Assembly: GCF_014652135.1 (NCBI RefSeq)
Contig: NZ_BMYF01000001.1
Location: forward strand, 248,650-312,649
Reading direction: 5' to 3'
Length of the DNA stretch: 64,000 nt
Source: Mongoliitalea lutea
GTDB lineage: Bacteria > Bacteroidota > Bacteroidia > Cytophagales > Cyclobacteriaceae
The translations under genes and the position numbers were made by a program. The notes beneath the pieces were generated by a model that saw only the letters and a program-made list of their open reading frames with translations, was not told where the DNA came from and made no database searches. Below are positions 52,127 to 61,129 of the stretch, one piece after another (positions within the stretch are counted from its first letter, which is position 1; the number at the start of each line of letters is the position of its first letter).

Positions 52127-53227
52127 ATGCGCTCAATAAAAGTTCCATTTAGTTACTTATTCTTAGGGATTGCCTTGCTATTCTCACAATGTTCTTCGGC
52201 CGAAAACAAACAACTTCAAGCAGAAGATACAGCTGCGGATGCCACTACACTCTCCAACAGTCGTTCCTTAGCAACTTTCGCAGGTGGTTGCTTTTGGTGT
52301 ATTGAAGCGCCATTTGAAGAAATTGATGGGGTCATCAGTGTGATTTCCGGCTATGCAGGTGGAAAGGAAAAAAATCCAACATACTCCGATGTTTCTTCTG
52401 GGAAAACCTCTCATAGGGAATCTGTACAAATCACATTTAACCCTGATGTCATTTCTTATTCCGAATTGGTGGATATATTCTTTCAACAATTTGACCCAAC
52501 CGATGAGGGAGGTTCATTTTATGATAGAGGGTTTCAATATTCTTCAGCCATTTTCTACCATGACAAAACCCAAAAAGAAGTAGCTGAACAAGCAATCAAA
52601 GCATTAGACCAAGCAAAAATCTTTGAAAAACCGATTGTTACTCCCGTAATCAAATACACTAACTTCTACGAAGCAGAAGAATATCATCAAGATTACTACA
52701 AAAAAGAACCAGGAGAATATTATGCCTACAGAAGAGGTTCGGGTCGAGATGCTTTCATTGCCAAGCATTGGCCAGTGAATCTGTCAGATCAGTATAAAAA
52801 ACCTAGTGATGCAGAGTTGAAAAAACGCTTAACCAAGTTACAATATGATGTTACGATGCACGAAGCTACTGAGCGTGCTTGGAACAATCAATACAATGAC
52901 AACAAGGAAAAGGGAATATATGTCTGCATAGTTTCAGGGGCTCCATTATTCAGCAGTTCAGATAAGTATGAAAGCTATTCCGGTTGGCCATCCTTCACCA
53001 AGCCAATAGATGCCCGCTTGATAGATAAACCTACTGATGTTTCCTATGGCATGATGCGTGTGGAAGTGAGAAGTAAACTGGGAGACTCCCATTTAGGTCA
53101 TGTATTTAATGACGGCCCAAATCCAACCAATTTGCGATACTGCATGAATTCCGCTGCCATGAAGTTCATTCCTCTAGCGGAGATGGACAAAGAAGGCTAT
53201 GGTAGCTATAAATGGCTAGTACAGTAA
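52127..53227 (+). CDS. MsrA-MsrB fusion lipoprotein (methionine sulfoxide reductase)
   Basis: A 366-residue protein from the ATG at 52127; a GTG at 52094 is less likely because the signal peptide VPFSYLFLGIALLFSQC begins after the ATG. The lipidated cysteine is in LFSQC. The MsrA part has the active site FAGGCFWCIEAPFEE and reduces the S-epimer. The MsrB part has SGWPSFTKPIDARLI, then LGHVFNDGP and NLRYCMNSAA with the catalytic cysteine, for the R-epimer. The MsrB zinc cysteines are absent (GIYVCIVSGAPLFSSSDKY). It protects envelope proteins against oxidation. Its end overlaps that of alkB by 12 bases. Confidence 0.93.
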   Translation: MRSIKVPFSYLFLGIALLFSQCSSAENKQLQAEDTAADATTLSNSRSLATFAGGCFWCIEAPFEEIDGVISVISGYAGGKEKNPTYSDVSSGKTSHRESVQITFNPDVISYSELVDIFFQQFDPTDEGGSFYDRGFQYSSAIFYHDKTQKEVAEQAIKALDQAKIFEKPIVTPVIKYTNFYEAEEYHQDYYKKEPGEYYAYRRGSGRDAFIAKHWPVNLSDQYKKPSDAELKKRLTKLQYDVTMHEATERAWNNQYNDNKEKGIYVCIVSGAPLFSSSDKYESYSGWPSFTKPIDARLIDKPTDVSYGMMRVEVRSKLGDSHLGHVFNDGPNPTNLRYCMNSAAMKFIPLAEMDKEGYGSYKWLVQ

Positions 53228-53821
53228 TTTCCGAAACGTCAAATTAATCCTTCCCCCCAAGACCTTTTTGGTTTTGGGGATTTGATGTTCCCAAAAATGC
53301 TGACACTCCCCTTTCATTAAAAGCAAAGAACCATTTTCCAGCTCTACCGACTTTTTAAGCTGTTTGTTTTCGTAGTGTCTCAGTTGAAATGCACGGGTTG
53401 AACCAAAGCTTACGGATGCTATGGTAGGATTGACCCCAAGTACCTTTTCATTGTCCCTATGCCAACCCATGCTATCGGCACCATTTCGGTAATAGTTGAG
53501 CAGGACGTGGGTGAATTCTTCTTGGGCTTCCTTTTCTACAGCAGCTTTAATGTCTATTAAAAAATCAGTCCATGCGAATGGTGTCATCTCTATACCTGAA
53601 TAACCATAAGGTTTGGTCGGATCACCATATAAGGCCGTCAACCGAGGCTGCATCACCTGCTTTCCAAACATCCAAATGGGCTCTTGTTTCCAAGCAATTT
53701 CATTTAAAAGCTTCTCCCAAAAATGGGCAGATTGGTCGCCGGTGAAAAATTCATGGTAATAATAAGCCTCGCCTTGAGAGGGCAGTAAATTTTCCTGTGA
53801 TGAAGCGTGAAAGAGTTGCAT
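53216..53821 (-). CDS. alkB: AlkB-type 2-oxoglutarate/Fe(II) dioxygenase
   Basis: A 201-residue protein from the ATG at 53821; a TTG at 53857 gives an unlikely extension. Iron ligands are in MGWHRDNEKVLG (H-x-D) and in the distal WEHQIP histidine; GRINLTFRK carries the 2-oxoglutarate arginines. These enzymes reverse N-alkyl damage in DNA or RNA. Whether it repairs DNA like Escherichia coli AlkB or acts on RNA cannot be told. It converges with the MsrAB gene, overlapping by 12 bases. Confidence 0.92.
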   Translation of the reverse strand: MQLFHASSQENLLPSQGEAYYYHEFFTGDQSAHFWEKLLNEIAWKQEPIWMFGKQVMQPRLTALYGDPTKPYGYSGIEMTPFAWTDFLIDIKAAVEKEAQEEFTHVLLNYYRNGADSMGWHRDNEKVLGVNPTIASVSFGSTRAFQLRHYENKQLKKSVELENGSLLLMKGECQHFWEHQIPKTKKVLGGRINLTFRKLLY

Positions 53822-53914
53822 ACTGTGAGAATAGTTCTTGGGAGAAATTGTTTGCAAAAAGTAGAAATTCCACGGAGCTTTTCTTACTTTTAGTTAAAAT
53901 TCATCAACAATCAC

Positions 53915-54325
53915 ATGGCAAAATTTTTAAAAATCAGCATTCCAATCATCATCTTGGTGCTTGCAGCATTGATTTATTGGAGATATTTCTTCGTTTTTGG
54001 CGAAGGAGTCAAAGGTGGCACACTCAATTATTTTGAGAAAAAAGGCTTTGTATTCAAAACCTGGGAAGGTAGATTGGTCCAAGAAGGCTTCCAAAGTCCC
54101 ACAGCAGGTGCCCTTCAAAGCAATGAATTCCGATTCAGCGCCTTAGGAGATGAGGTAGCTAACCAGCTTGAGCGTGCAAGTGGTCGATTTGTAGAAGTTC
54201 GCTACAAAGAATACCTCAATGCACTTCCTTGGAGAGGCGCTTCCAAATATGTTATTTATGAGGTTGTGGAAGTTGGCGAACGAGAAGGTGGGGGCAATCG
54301 GGATATTCCAACGAACAACAATTAG
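53915..54325 (+). CDS. Conserved membrane-anchored hypothetical protein
   Basis: A 136-residue protein with one N-terminal membrane helix (ISIPIIILVLAALIYWRYFF) and a soluble part of about 100 residues. WEGRLVQEGFQSP and VRYKEYLNALPWRGASKYVIYEV are recognisable as a family common in Bacteroidota, often called hypothetical or wrongly a dehydrogenase. Function is unknown. It is divergent from alkB with a gap of about 90 bases. Confidence 0.75.
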   Translation: MAKFLKISIPIIILVLAALIYWRYFFVFGEGVKGGTLNYFEKKGFVFKTWEGRLVQEGFQSPTAGALQSNEFRFSALGDEVANQLERASGRFVEVRYKEYLNALPWRGASKYVIYEVVEVGEREGGGNRDIPTNNN

Positions 54326-54424
54326 TACCTTTATTGTCACAAAGAGAAGTTTACGAAGCAGAAGATTTTACAAAATTTGGTTTTCTGCGTTTGTGTATTT
54401 TTCTTTGTGACAGATTCTTTATCT

Positions 54425-54528
54425 GATTTATAAAGAAGAGGCGAGAGAACAGGCTCTGTGAACCTCTGGCAACCACTCCAAGCGAAGGAAAAGGTGCCAA
54501 AACCTGCCCAAATGGGAACTATAAATTA
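54425..54528 (+). ncRNA. SAM-I (S-box) riboswitch, variant
   Basis: Conserved S-box segments are present in order: GAGGCGAGAGAACAGGCTCT, GTGAACCTCTGGCAACC, and AAGGTGCCAAAACCTGCCC. The P1 stem pairs ATTTATA (54426-54432) with TATAAAT (54520-54526), and CCCAAATGGG forms a small terminal stem. It lies about 200 bases before a methionine-pathway enzyme, as expected. Downstream, TTTATAAATC (54601-54610) is the exact complement of GATTTATAAA (54425-54434) and could compete for P1. A weak hairpin with a T-run (54574-54603) and a second hairpin (54656-54678) are candidate expression-platform parts. Confidence 0.85.
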
Positions 54529-54724
54529 GCAACTATGTACACAACTAATTCCTTTCTTCAATTTGCTTACCTCAGACGAACATATCTGTCTTTGATTTTT
54601 TTTATAAATCCTATTTTAAACTTATTCCCTTTATCACCCCTATCCATCTCCTTTTTGTCAGTTTCAAAAAACTTGACAGAAATAGATTTATTCGATTCCT
54701 AATTAAAAGATTAATACTACCTAT

Positions 54725-55897
54725 ATGTCCAATTTCGAAACAAACGCTATCAGAAATATCCCAGGAAACCCACATCAGCGGGAACACTCTACCCCAATTG
54801 CGCTGACCTCTTCATTTACTTTTGAAAGTGCTGAGGAAGCGAGACAAATGTTTGCTGATGAAATTGATGGAAATATTTACTCCCGCTACTCCAATCCTAA
54901 CACAGCAGAGTTGATCCACAAACTATGCGTAGCTGAAGGTACAGAAGCTGGAATCGCTACGGCTTCGGGCATGGCCGCCATGTTTGGTTCAATCGCTTCC
55001 ATCTTACAGCAGGGAGATCATATTTTGGCTGCGCGCTCCTTATTTGGTTCTACGCATCAATTGTTGACCCGAATCTTTCCTAAATGGGGAATAACCTCTA
55101 CTTATGGAGATATTTCTGATTATCAAAACTGGGATAAGTTAGTGCAGCCAACTACCAAAATGCTTTTTTTAGAAACTCCATCCAATCCAGGCTTGGAGAT
55201 CATAGATTTGGAATGGGCTGGAAAGTTTGCCGCTGCACATAACCTGATCTTGGTGGTTGACAATTGCTTTGCGACGCCATACTTACAACAACCTGCTAAA
55301 TGGGGAGCCCATATTGTCACACATTCAGCAACAAAATTCATCGATGGACAAGGAAGAGTCTTGGGTGGGTTGATTTTGGGGACCAAGGAATTGATGGATG
55401 AAGTGACCTACTTTACAAGGCACACTGGACCTTCCATGTCTCCTTTCAATGCGTGGGTATTGGCAAAAAGTATGGAGACTTTAGCTGTGAGAATGGACCG
55501 GCATTGCAATAATGCTTTAGCCGTGGCTTCATACTTCCAAGACAGCAAGGATGTGGAGTTTGTCAAATACCCATTTCTCCCTAGCCATCCACAATATGAG
55601 CTAGCTAAAAAGCAAATGAAACTCGGGGGTGGCATTCTCACACTCAATCTGCATGGTGGCTTGGCAAGAGCCCAACGATTTATTGATCACTTGCAGATGA
55701 TCTCTATCACTCCTAATCTAGGAGATAGCAGAAGTATTGTCACCCATCCCGCCTCCACTACCCATAGCAAACTCAGTTCCGAAGAGCGGGCACGTGTAAG
55801 CATTACGGATGGGTTGGTTAGGATTTCGGTGGGTCTGGAGCATCAGGATGATATCATTGCTGATATAGAGCGGGCCTTGGAGAAGTCAAGGTTGTAG
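54725..55897 (+). CDS. metZ: PLP-dependent trans-sulfuration enzyme (O-succinyl/O-acetylhomoserine sulfhydrylase-like)
   Basis: A 390-residue Cys/Met metabolism enzyme. The PLP lysine is in THSATKFIDGQGRVLGG; PSNPGLEIIDL and the RYSNPNTAELIHKL region are diagnostic. It follows a SAM-I riboswitch, so it probably makes homocysteine from an activated homoserine and sulfide. The exact acyl group, and whether it might be a methionine gamma-lyase or cystathionine synthase, cannot be settled from sequence alone. Repression by high SAM fits biosynthesis rather than degradation. Confidence 0.88.
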   Translation: MSNFETNAIRNIPGNPHQREHSTPIALTSSFTFESAEEARQMFADEIDGNIYSRYSNPNTAELIHKLCVAEGTEAGIATASGMAAMFGSIASILQQGDHILAARSLFGSTHQLLTRIFPKWGITSTYGDISDYQNWDKLVQPTTKMLFLETPSNPGLEIIDLEWAGKFAAAHNLILVVDNCFATPYLQQPAKWGAHIVTHSATKFIDGQGRVLGGLILGTKELMDEVTYFTRHTGPSMSPFNAWVLAKSMETLAVRMDRHCNNALAVASYFQDSKDVEFVKYPFLPSHPQYELAKKQMKLGGGILTLNLHGGLARAQRFIDHLQMISITPNLGDSRSIVTHPASTTHSKLSSEERARVSITDGLVRISVGLEHQDDIIADIERALEKSRL

Positions 55898-55919
55898 GAG
55901 ATAGTTATTCTACCGCTAA

Positions 55920-55990
55920 ATAAGTTGAGAGGCGAGAGATTAGATGCGAGAGATTAGACTTGCATGTTGCAAGCAGGTGCGAGATAAAGA
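55920..55990 (+). repeat. Purine-rich tail after the trans-sulfuration gene
   Basis: Beginning about 20 bases past the stop codon, GAGAGGCGAGAGATTAGATGCGAGAG-like words (broken here for length) lead into TTGCATGTTGCAAGCAGG. The purine-rich strand is again the coding strand of the upstream gene. Confidence 0.55.
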
Positions 55991-56004
55991 GACAGAATCC
56001 GCTG

Positions 56005-56767
56005 TCCGAGATTTGCAATCTCGGACTGTAGATGATGGGGATTTGCAATCCCCTTTGAGCAATTGTCTTCAGCACCTCAACTTGGTATAAACCTCGTCTT
56101 CAACATAAAATCTTACCAAGTGAATGACCCTTATCCTTACTAAAGGATGGAAAAGCTTTGTGCTTTTTTATGGATTACATCGTAAAAATTTGAGATTGAA
56201 AACGATAACCCTAGTGGGATTGCAAATCCCACTTTATCTGTTTCCCGAAATTGCAAATTTCGAGAAGCTTTCTTGCTATCCAGCTGTCCGAGATTTGCAA
56301 TCTCGGACTGTAGATAATGGGGCTTTGCAATCCCCTTTGAGCAATTGTCTTCAACACCTCAACTTGGTACAAGCCTCGTCTTCAACATAAATCTCACCAA
56401 GTAATAAGCACTTAACCTTAAGACGGATGGAGAAATCTTGTACTTCTTAGTGAAAAAAATTATAAATATTTGAATTTAAATACGATAACCCTAGTGGGAT
56501 TGCAAATCCCAATTTATCTGTTTCCCGAAATTGCAAATTTCGAGAAGCTTCCTTGCTGTCCAGCTGTCCGAGATTTGTAATCTCGGACTGTAGATAATGG
56601 GGATTTGCAATCCCCTTCGGGAAATAGTCTTCAGCACCTCAACTTGGTATAAACCTCGTTTTCTACATAAAATCTTACCAAGTAATTGGTGCTTATCCTC
56701 AATGAAGGATGGAGGAGCCTTGTGTTTTCTAGTGAAAATGATCATGAAATTTTGACTTTAAACACGA
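56005..56767. repeat. Tandem array of about 2.7 units of 280 bp, each with four GCA-loop hairpins
   Basis: The unit start recurs at 56005, 56287 and 56567 (282 and 280 bases apart). Each unit holds: H1, arms TCCGAGA and TCTCGGA around TTTGCAA (56005, 56287, 56567); H2, GGGGA and TCCCC around TTTGCAA (56037, 56319, 56599); H3, GTGGGA and TCCCAC around TTGCAAA (56214, 56494); H4, CGAAA and TTTCG around TTGCAAA (56246, 56526). H1/H2 carry one orientation of the core and H3/H4 the other. The third unit stops just before H3. The stretch 55898-56843 has no gene. Confidence 0.85.
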
Positions 56768-56843
56768 TATAAAAAAAATTTCGGACAAGGGTGTAGCGGA
56801 TTGTGCTTTTCTTACGTCCTAGCTACAATCAGAATATTGACAG

Positions 56844-57251
56844 ATGAAAAATCAAATCAAGCTTCTACTCTTAGGCTGGTTTTTATTAACCAGTTCCTGC
56901 GAATTGTTTCACCGCAATGACCCTTTGATCTGCACTTTAGACGCGGCATTTTGTAATCCTTTATTACAAGATGATAAAAATAAGGTTGGTATACCCGTGG
57001 ATGCATTTTTGGGGAGCTTGCCATCTAATTTATCCGAACAAGAGATTATTGAGCAACTATTGGAGTGGATAATTTGCAAAACCTGCGTTGCCTCCATTGA
57101 TTTTTCCTGTGTTTCTTGTTTGTATTCAATGCCACCTCAAAGCAGAATAGGATTTTCAATCACAAAAAATGGGCAAACACAATCCTTAGCACTTGATGTC
57201 CTTATGAGTGAACAGCCTAGGTTTGTGAGAGTGTTTGAGTTACCTGACTAA
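56844..57251 (+). CDS. Small cysteine-rich lipoprotein, unknown
   Basis: A 135-residue protein with the lipobox FLLTSSC, cysteine 19. The mature part has eight or so further cysteines, grouped as ICTLDAAFC, ICKTCVASIDFSCVSC and spaced for disulfides or metal binding. I do not recognise the family. It directly follows the hairpin array and is convergent with pgi. The start codon follows a run of AT-rich DNA with no clear promoter box. Confidence 0.65.
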   Translation: MKNQIKLLLLGWFLLTSSCELFHRNDPLICTLDAAFCNPLLQDDKNKVGIPVDAFLGSLPSNLSEQEIIEQLLEWIICKTCVASIDFSCVSCLYSMPPQSRIGFSITKNGQTQSLALDVLMSEQPRFVRVFELPD

Positions 57252-57281
57252 ACTGCGCATAATTATCTTTGAGCAAGAAAC

Positions 57282-57313
57282 AAAAAAACCTAGAAGACTT
57301 AAAATCTCCTAGG
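57282..57313 (-). terminator. Terminator of pgi
   Basis: On the minus strand CCTAGGAGA pairs with TCTTCTAGG (nine pairs, one G-T) and is followed by seven T. It lies 31 bases after the pgi stop codon. Confidence 0.85.
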
Positions 57314-57344
57314 CTTGTGAGGTATATAATTTTCAATCGTATAA

Positions 57345-59009
<1,665 letters not shown>

Positions 59010-59025
59010 TTAATAGGATAAACCA

Positions 59026-59033
59026 CAAAGTTA
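59026..59033 (-). promoter_or_regulatory. -7 promoter box of pgi (TAACTTTG)
   Basis: On the minus strand TAACTTTG, an exact TAnnTTTG match, ends 28 bases before the pgi ATG. Confidence 0.5.
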
Positions 59034-59052
59034 AAATTATTCTTGAATCTCT

Positions 59053-59607
59053 TTAGAATGCATAGCCAAAACCTACACCTACCCATAATGGCCAAAACCC
59101 ATTATGATTGAAAAGGGGGGTAAGATTTGCTCGGAAGGTGAAACCTCCATCCACAGGAACTCTTCTATAGCCTAAATTGAACACCCCCATAAAAGCGGGC
59201 GTATTTCCCGATGGAAGGATGAAATCAAATTCTTTGTAGGTAGTAGTTCCACCTCCATTCCAATCTTCCCAGGTATCTCTGTAATAAATGAAAGTGGTTC
59301 CAAATCCCATTTCAAAAAAATGTGTTTCCCTACCATAAAGTCTATTCAACATGATTGGCATAGTCAACAAGCCTTCTGAGGAATTACTCCAAGTTCTATT
59401 TCTTCTAGACCATCCTCCGGCACCAATCCTCATCCCCCAGGAATTAATGTCATTTTTATCGAAACGAAAATCGTAATTAAAGGAATATGCCAAACCAGCA
59501 CCTCCCAATTCCACATAAAAAGCTTGAGATCCATTTGATTCTTGGGCCTTAGCTGTGACAGCCATTACCATAAAAAGGCATGTCAGCAAAATTAAATTTT
59601 TCATCAT
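59053..59607 (-). CDS. Outer-membrane beta-barrel-like protein, unknown
   Basis: A 184-residue protein with a signal peptide (MMKNLILLTCLFMVMAVTAKAQ, broken: ends TAKAQ). The mature part has alternating strands (FYVELGGAGLAYSFNYDFRF, GWSRRNRTWSNSSEGL) and a final phenylalanine, GVGFGYAF. It resembles small barrels of Bacteroidota with no known function. It is upstream of pgi by about 55 bases on the same strand but has its own start. Confidence 0.75.
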   Translation of the reverse strand: MMKNLILLTCLFMVMAVTAKAQESNGSQAFYVELGGAGLAYSFNYDFRFDKNDINSWGMRIGAGGWSRRNRTWSNSSEGLLTMPIMLNRLYGRETHFFEMGFGTTFIYYRDTWEDWNGGGTTTYKEFDFILPSGNTPAFMGVFNLGYRRVPVDGGFTFRANLTPLFNHNGFWPLWVGVGFGYAF

Positions 59608-59673
59608 TAGTCAGGGTTTATGAACCATCAAATCTGAGAATAATTCCATAAACCACCAACTAATATGTTAAAA

Positions 59674-60945
59674 TTATTTCGCAGGCAAAACTTTTGAAGA
59701 AACTTCTCCAAAACCAATGCGTATTCCTTCTTTTTCACAAAAGCCTTTCATGATGACAGTATCTCCGTCCTCAATAAACTTACGCTCTACTCCTTCTTCC
59801 AAGGTCAAAGGTTTGGTGCCTTTCCAGGCAAGTTCTAACATGGAACCAAAGCTATCTGGAGTAGAACCGGAAATAGTCCCAGATGCCATCATATCTCCCA
59901 CATTGACATTACAACCATTGATTGTATGATGCGCTAATTGCTGGGCAATATTCCAATACATGTACTTAAAGTTGGACGTACATACTTTGCTGGCAGTACT
60001 TTCTTCCGGTTGGATAAAAACTTCTAGTTGAATATCAAATGCATGGTCAGCTTCACAGGCCAAATATGGTAACACGGGAACATCTTGTTCCGGACCTTTG
60101 ACACGGAAATGCTCCAAAGCTTCCATCGTCACCACCCAAGGTGAAATGCTGGATGCAAAGCTCTTACCTAAAAATGGACCTAATGGCACATACTCCCAAG
60201 CCTGAATATCTCTGGCAGACCAATCATTAAATAAAACCATTCCAAAAATATGGTCCTCCGCTTGATCAGTAGAAACGGAATCACCCATTTTAGTGGTTTT
60301 ACCCACGATAAAGGCCATTTCCAATTCAAAATCCAAACGTCTACTTGGGCCAAATTCAGGAACTTCCATGTTAGGATCCTTGTATTGACCTTTTGGTCTA
60401 TAAATAGGTACTCCCGATGGAATAATAGAGGATGCACGACCGTGGTAACCGACAGGTAAATGTTTCCAGTTTGGCAGCAATGCATTATTAGGGTCCCGGA
60501 ACATCGTTCCTACGTTGGTTGCATGTTCGATGCTACTGTAAAAATCTGTGTAATCCCCAACCTTTACAGGCATGAGCATTTGAGCCTCAGTACGGTTAAC
60601 CATTGCTTTACCTCTGCACGTATGTTCTTTCAAAGCATCATTCGTATCCAGCAATAATTCCTGTACTTTTTCCCGGACTCTCCTAGTCACAGGTTTTCCA
60701 AGTGCGATAAAATCATTTAAGGCATCTCTCAAAAAGATATCATGCGGAAGTTGGGTCAAATCAGCAAAAAAACCCTCCTCGTGTAAGACAGACAAATCCA
60801 CAATCTTATCACCAATGGCTATACCCACGCGGGCTGAAAGGCGCTTGCTTTGAAAGATACCAAATGGCAAATTGTAAATGGTAAAATCAGAGTTTTTAGG
60901 CACAGAAACCCATGAGTGTAAGGTAGGTAAATCTTGGTTTGTCAT
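59674..60945 (-). CDS. fahA: Fumarylacetoacetase
   Basis: A 423-residue enzyme from the ATG at 60945; a frame to 61017 adds 24 hydrophobic residues with no family match. The FAH fold shows DFYSSIEHATNVGTMF, the LPVGYHGRASSI motif, RLDFELEMAFIVG and GSMLELAWKGTKPL. It cleaves fumarylacetoacetate to fumarate and acetoacetate in tyrosine and phenylalanine breakdown. The upstream genes of that route (hmgA and others) are not in the window. A -7 box lies 24 bases upstream of its start. Confidence 0.95.
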   Translation of the reverse strand: MTNQDLPTLHSWVSVPKNSDFTIYNLPFGIFQSKRLSARVGIAIGDKIVDLSVLHEEGFFADLTQLPHDIFLRDALNDFIALGKPVTRRVREKVQELLLDTNDALKEHTCRGKAMVNRTEAQMLMPVKVGDYTDFYSSIEHATNVGTMFRDPNNALLPNWKHLPVGYHGRASSIIPSGVPIYRPKGQYKDPNMEVPEFGPSRRLDFELEMAFIVGKTTKMGDSVSTDQAEDHIFGMVLFNDWSARDIQAWEYVPLGPFLGKSFASSISPWVVTMEALEHFRVKGPEQDVPVLPYLACEADHAFDIQLEVFIQPEESTASKVCTSNFKYMYWNIAQQLAHHTINGCNVNVGDMMASGTISGSTPDSFGSMLELAWKGTKPLTLEEGVERKFIEDGDTVIMKGFCEKEGIRIGFGEVSSKVLPAK

Positions 60946-60968
60946 CTTGTTAAATGATTTTGGAGCTG

Positions 60969-60976
60969 CAAATGTA
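60969..60976 (-). promoter_or_regulatory. -7 promoter box of fahA (TACATTTG)
   Basis: On the minus strand TACATTTG, an exact TAnnTTTG match, ends 23 bases before the fahA ATG. Confidence 0.5.
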
Positions 60977-60990
60977 AGGAATATTGCTTG

Positions 60991-61028
60991 AAAAGGGAAA
61001 GCCGCTCTTTGAATCACTGAGCGGCTTT
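60991..61028 (-). terminator. Terminator of the oligopeptidase gene
   Basis: AAAGCCGCT and AGCGGCTTT form a perfect 9-bp stem; on the minus strand CCCTTTT follows. It lies about 100 bases past the ptrB stop and just before the fahA promoter. Confidence 0.7.
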
Positions 61029-61129
61029 ACTTATCTACCTAAGTATCAAATGGAAGGAATGATTCCATCAAACCCTCTAAACCCAATACTTATCCTTTCC
61101 CTTTTGATCAGGTAACCTACGTTAAAACA

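Noticed and set aside
53915-54325. 6-phosphogluconate dehydrogenase annotation
   Set aside because: The protein is 136 residues with a membrane anchor and no Rossmann motif; such names are propagated errors.
56124-56390. ORF of 88 codons inside the hairpin array
   Set aside because: It runs through the repeat units, changes between copies, and has no protein-like composition.
56005-56767. CRISPR-like array
   Set aside because: The period is about 280 bases, the whole unit is repeated rather than alternating repeats and unique spacers, and no cas gene is present.
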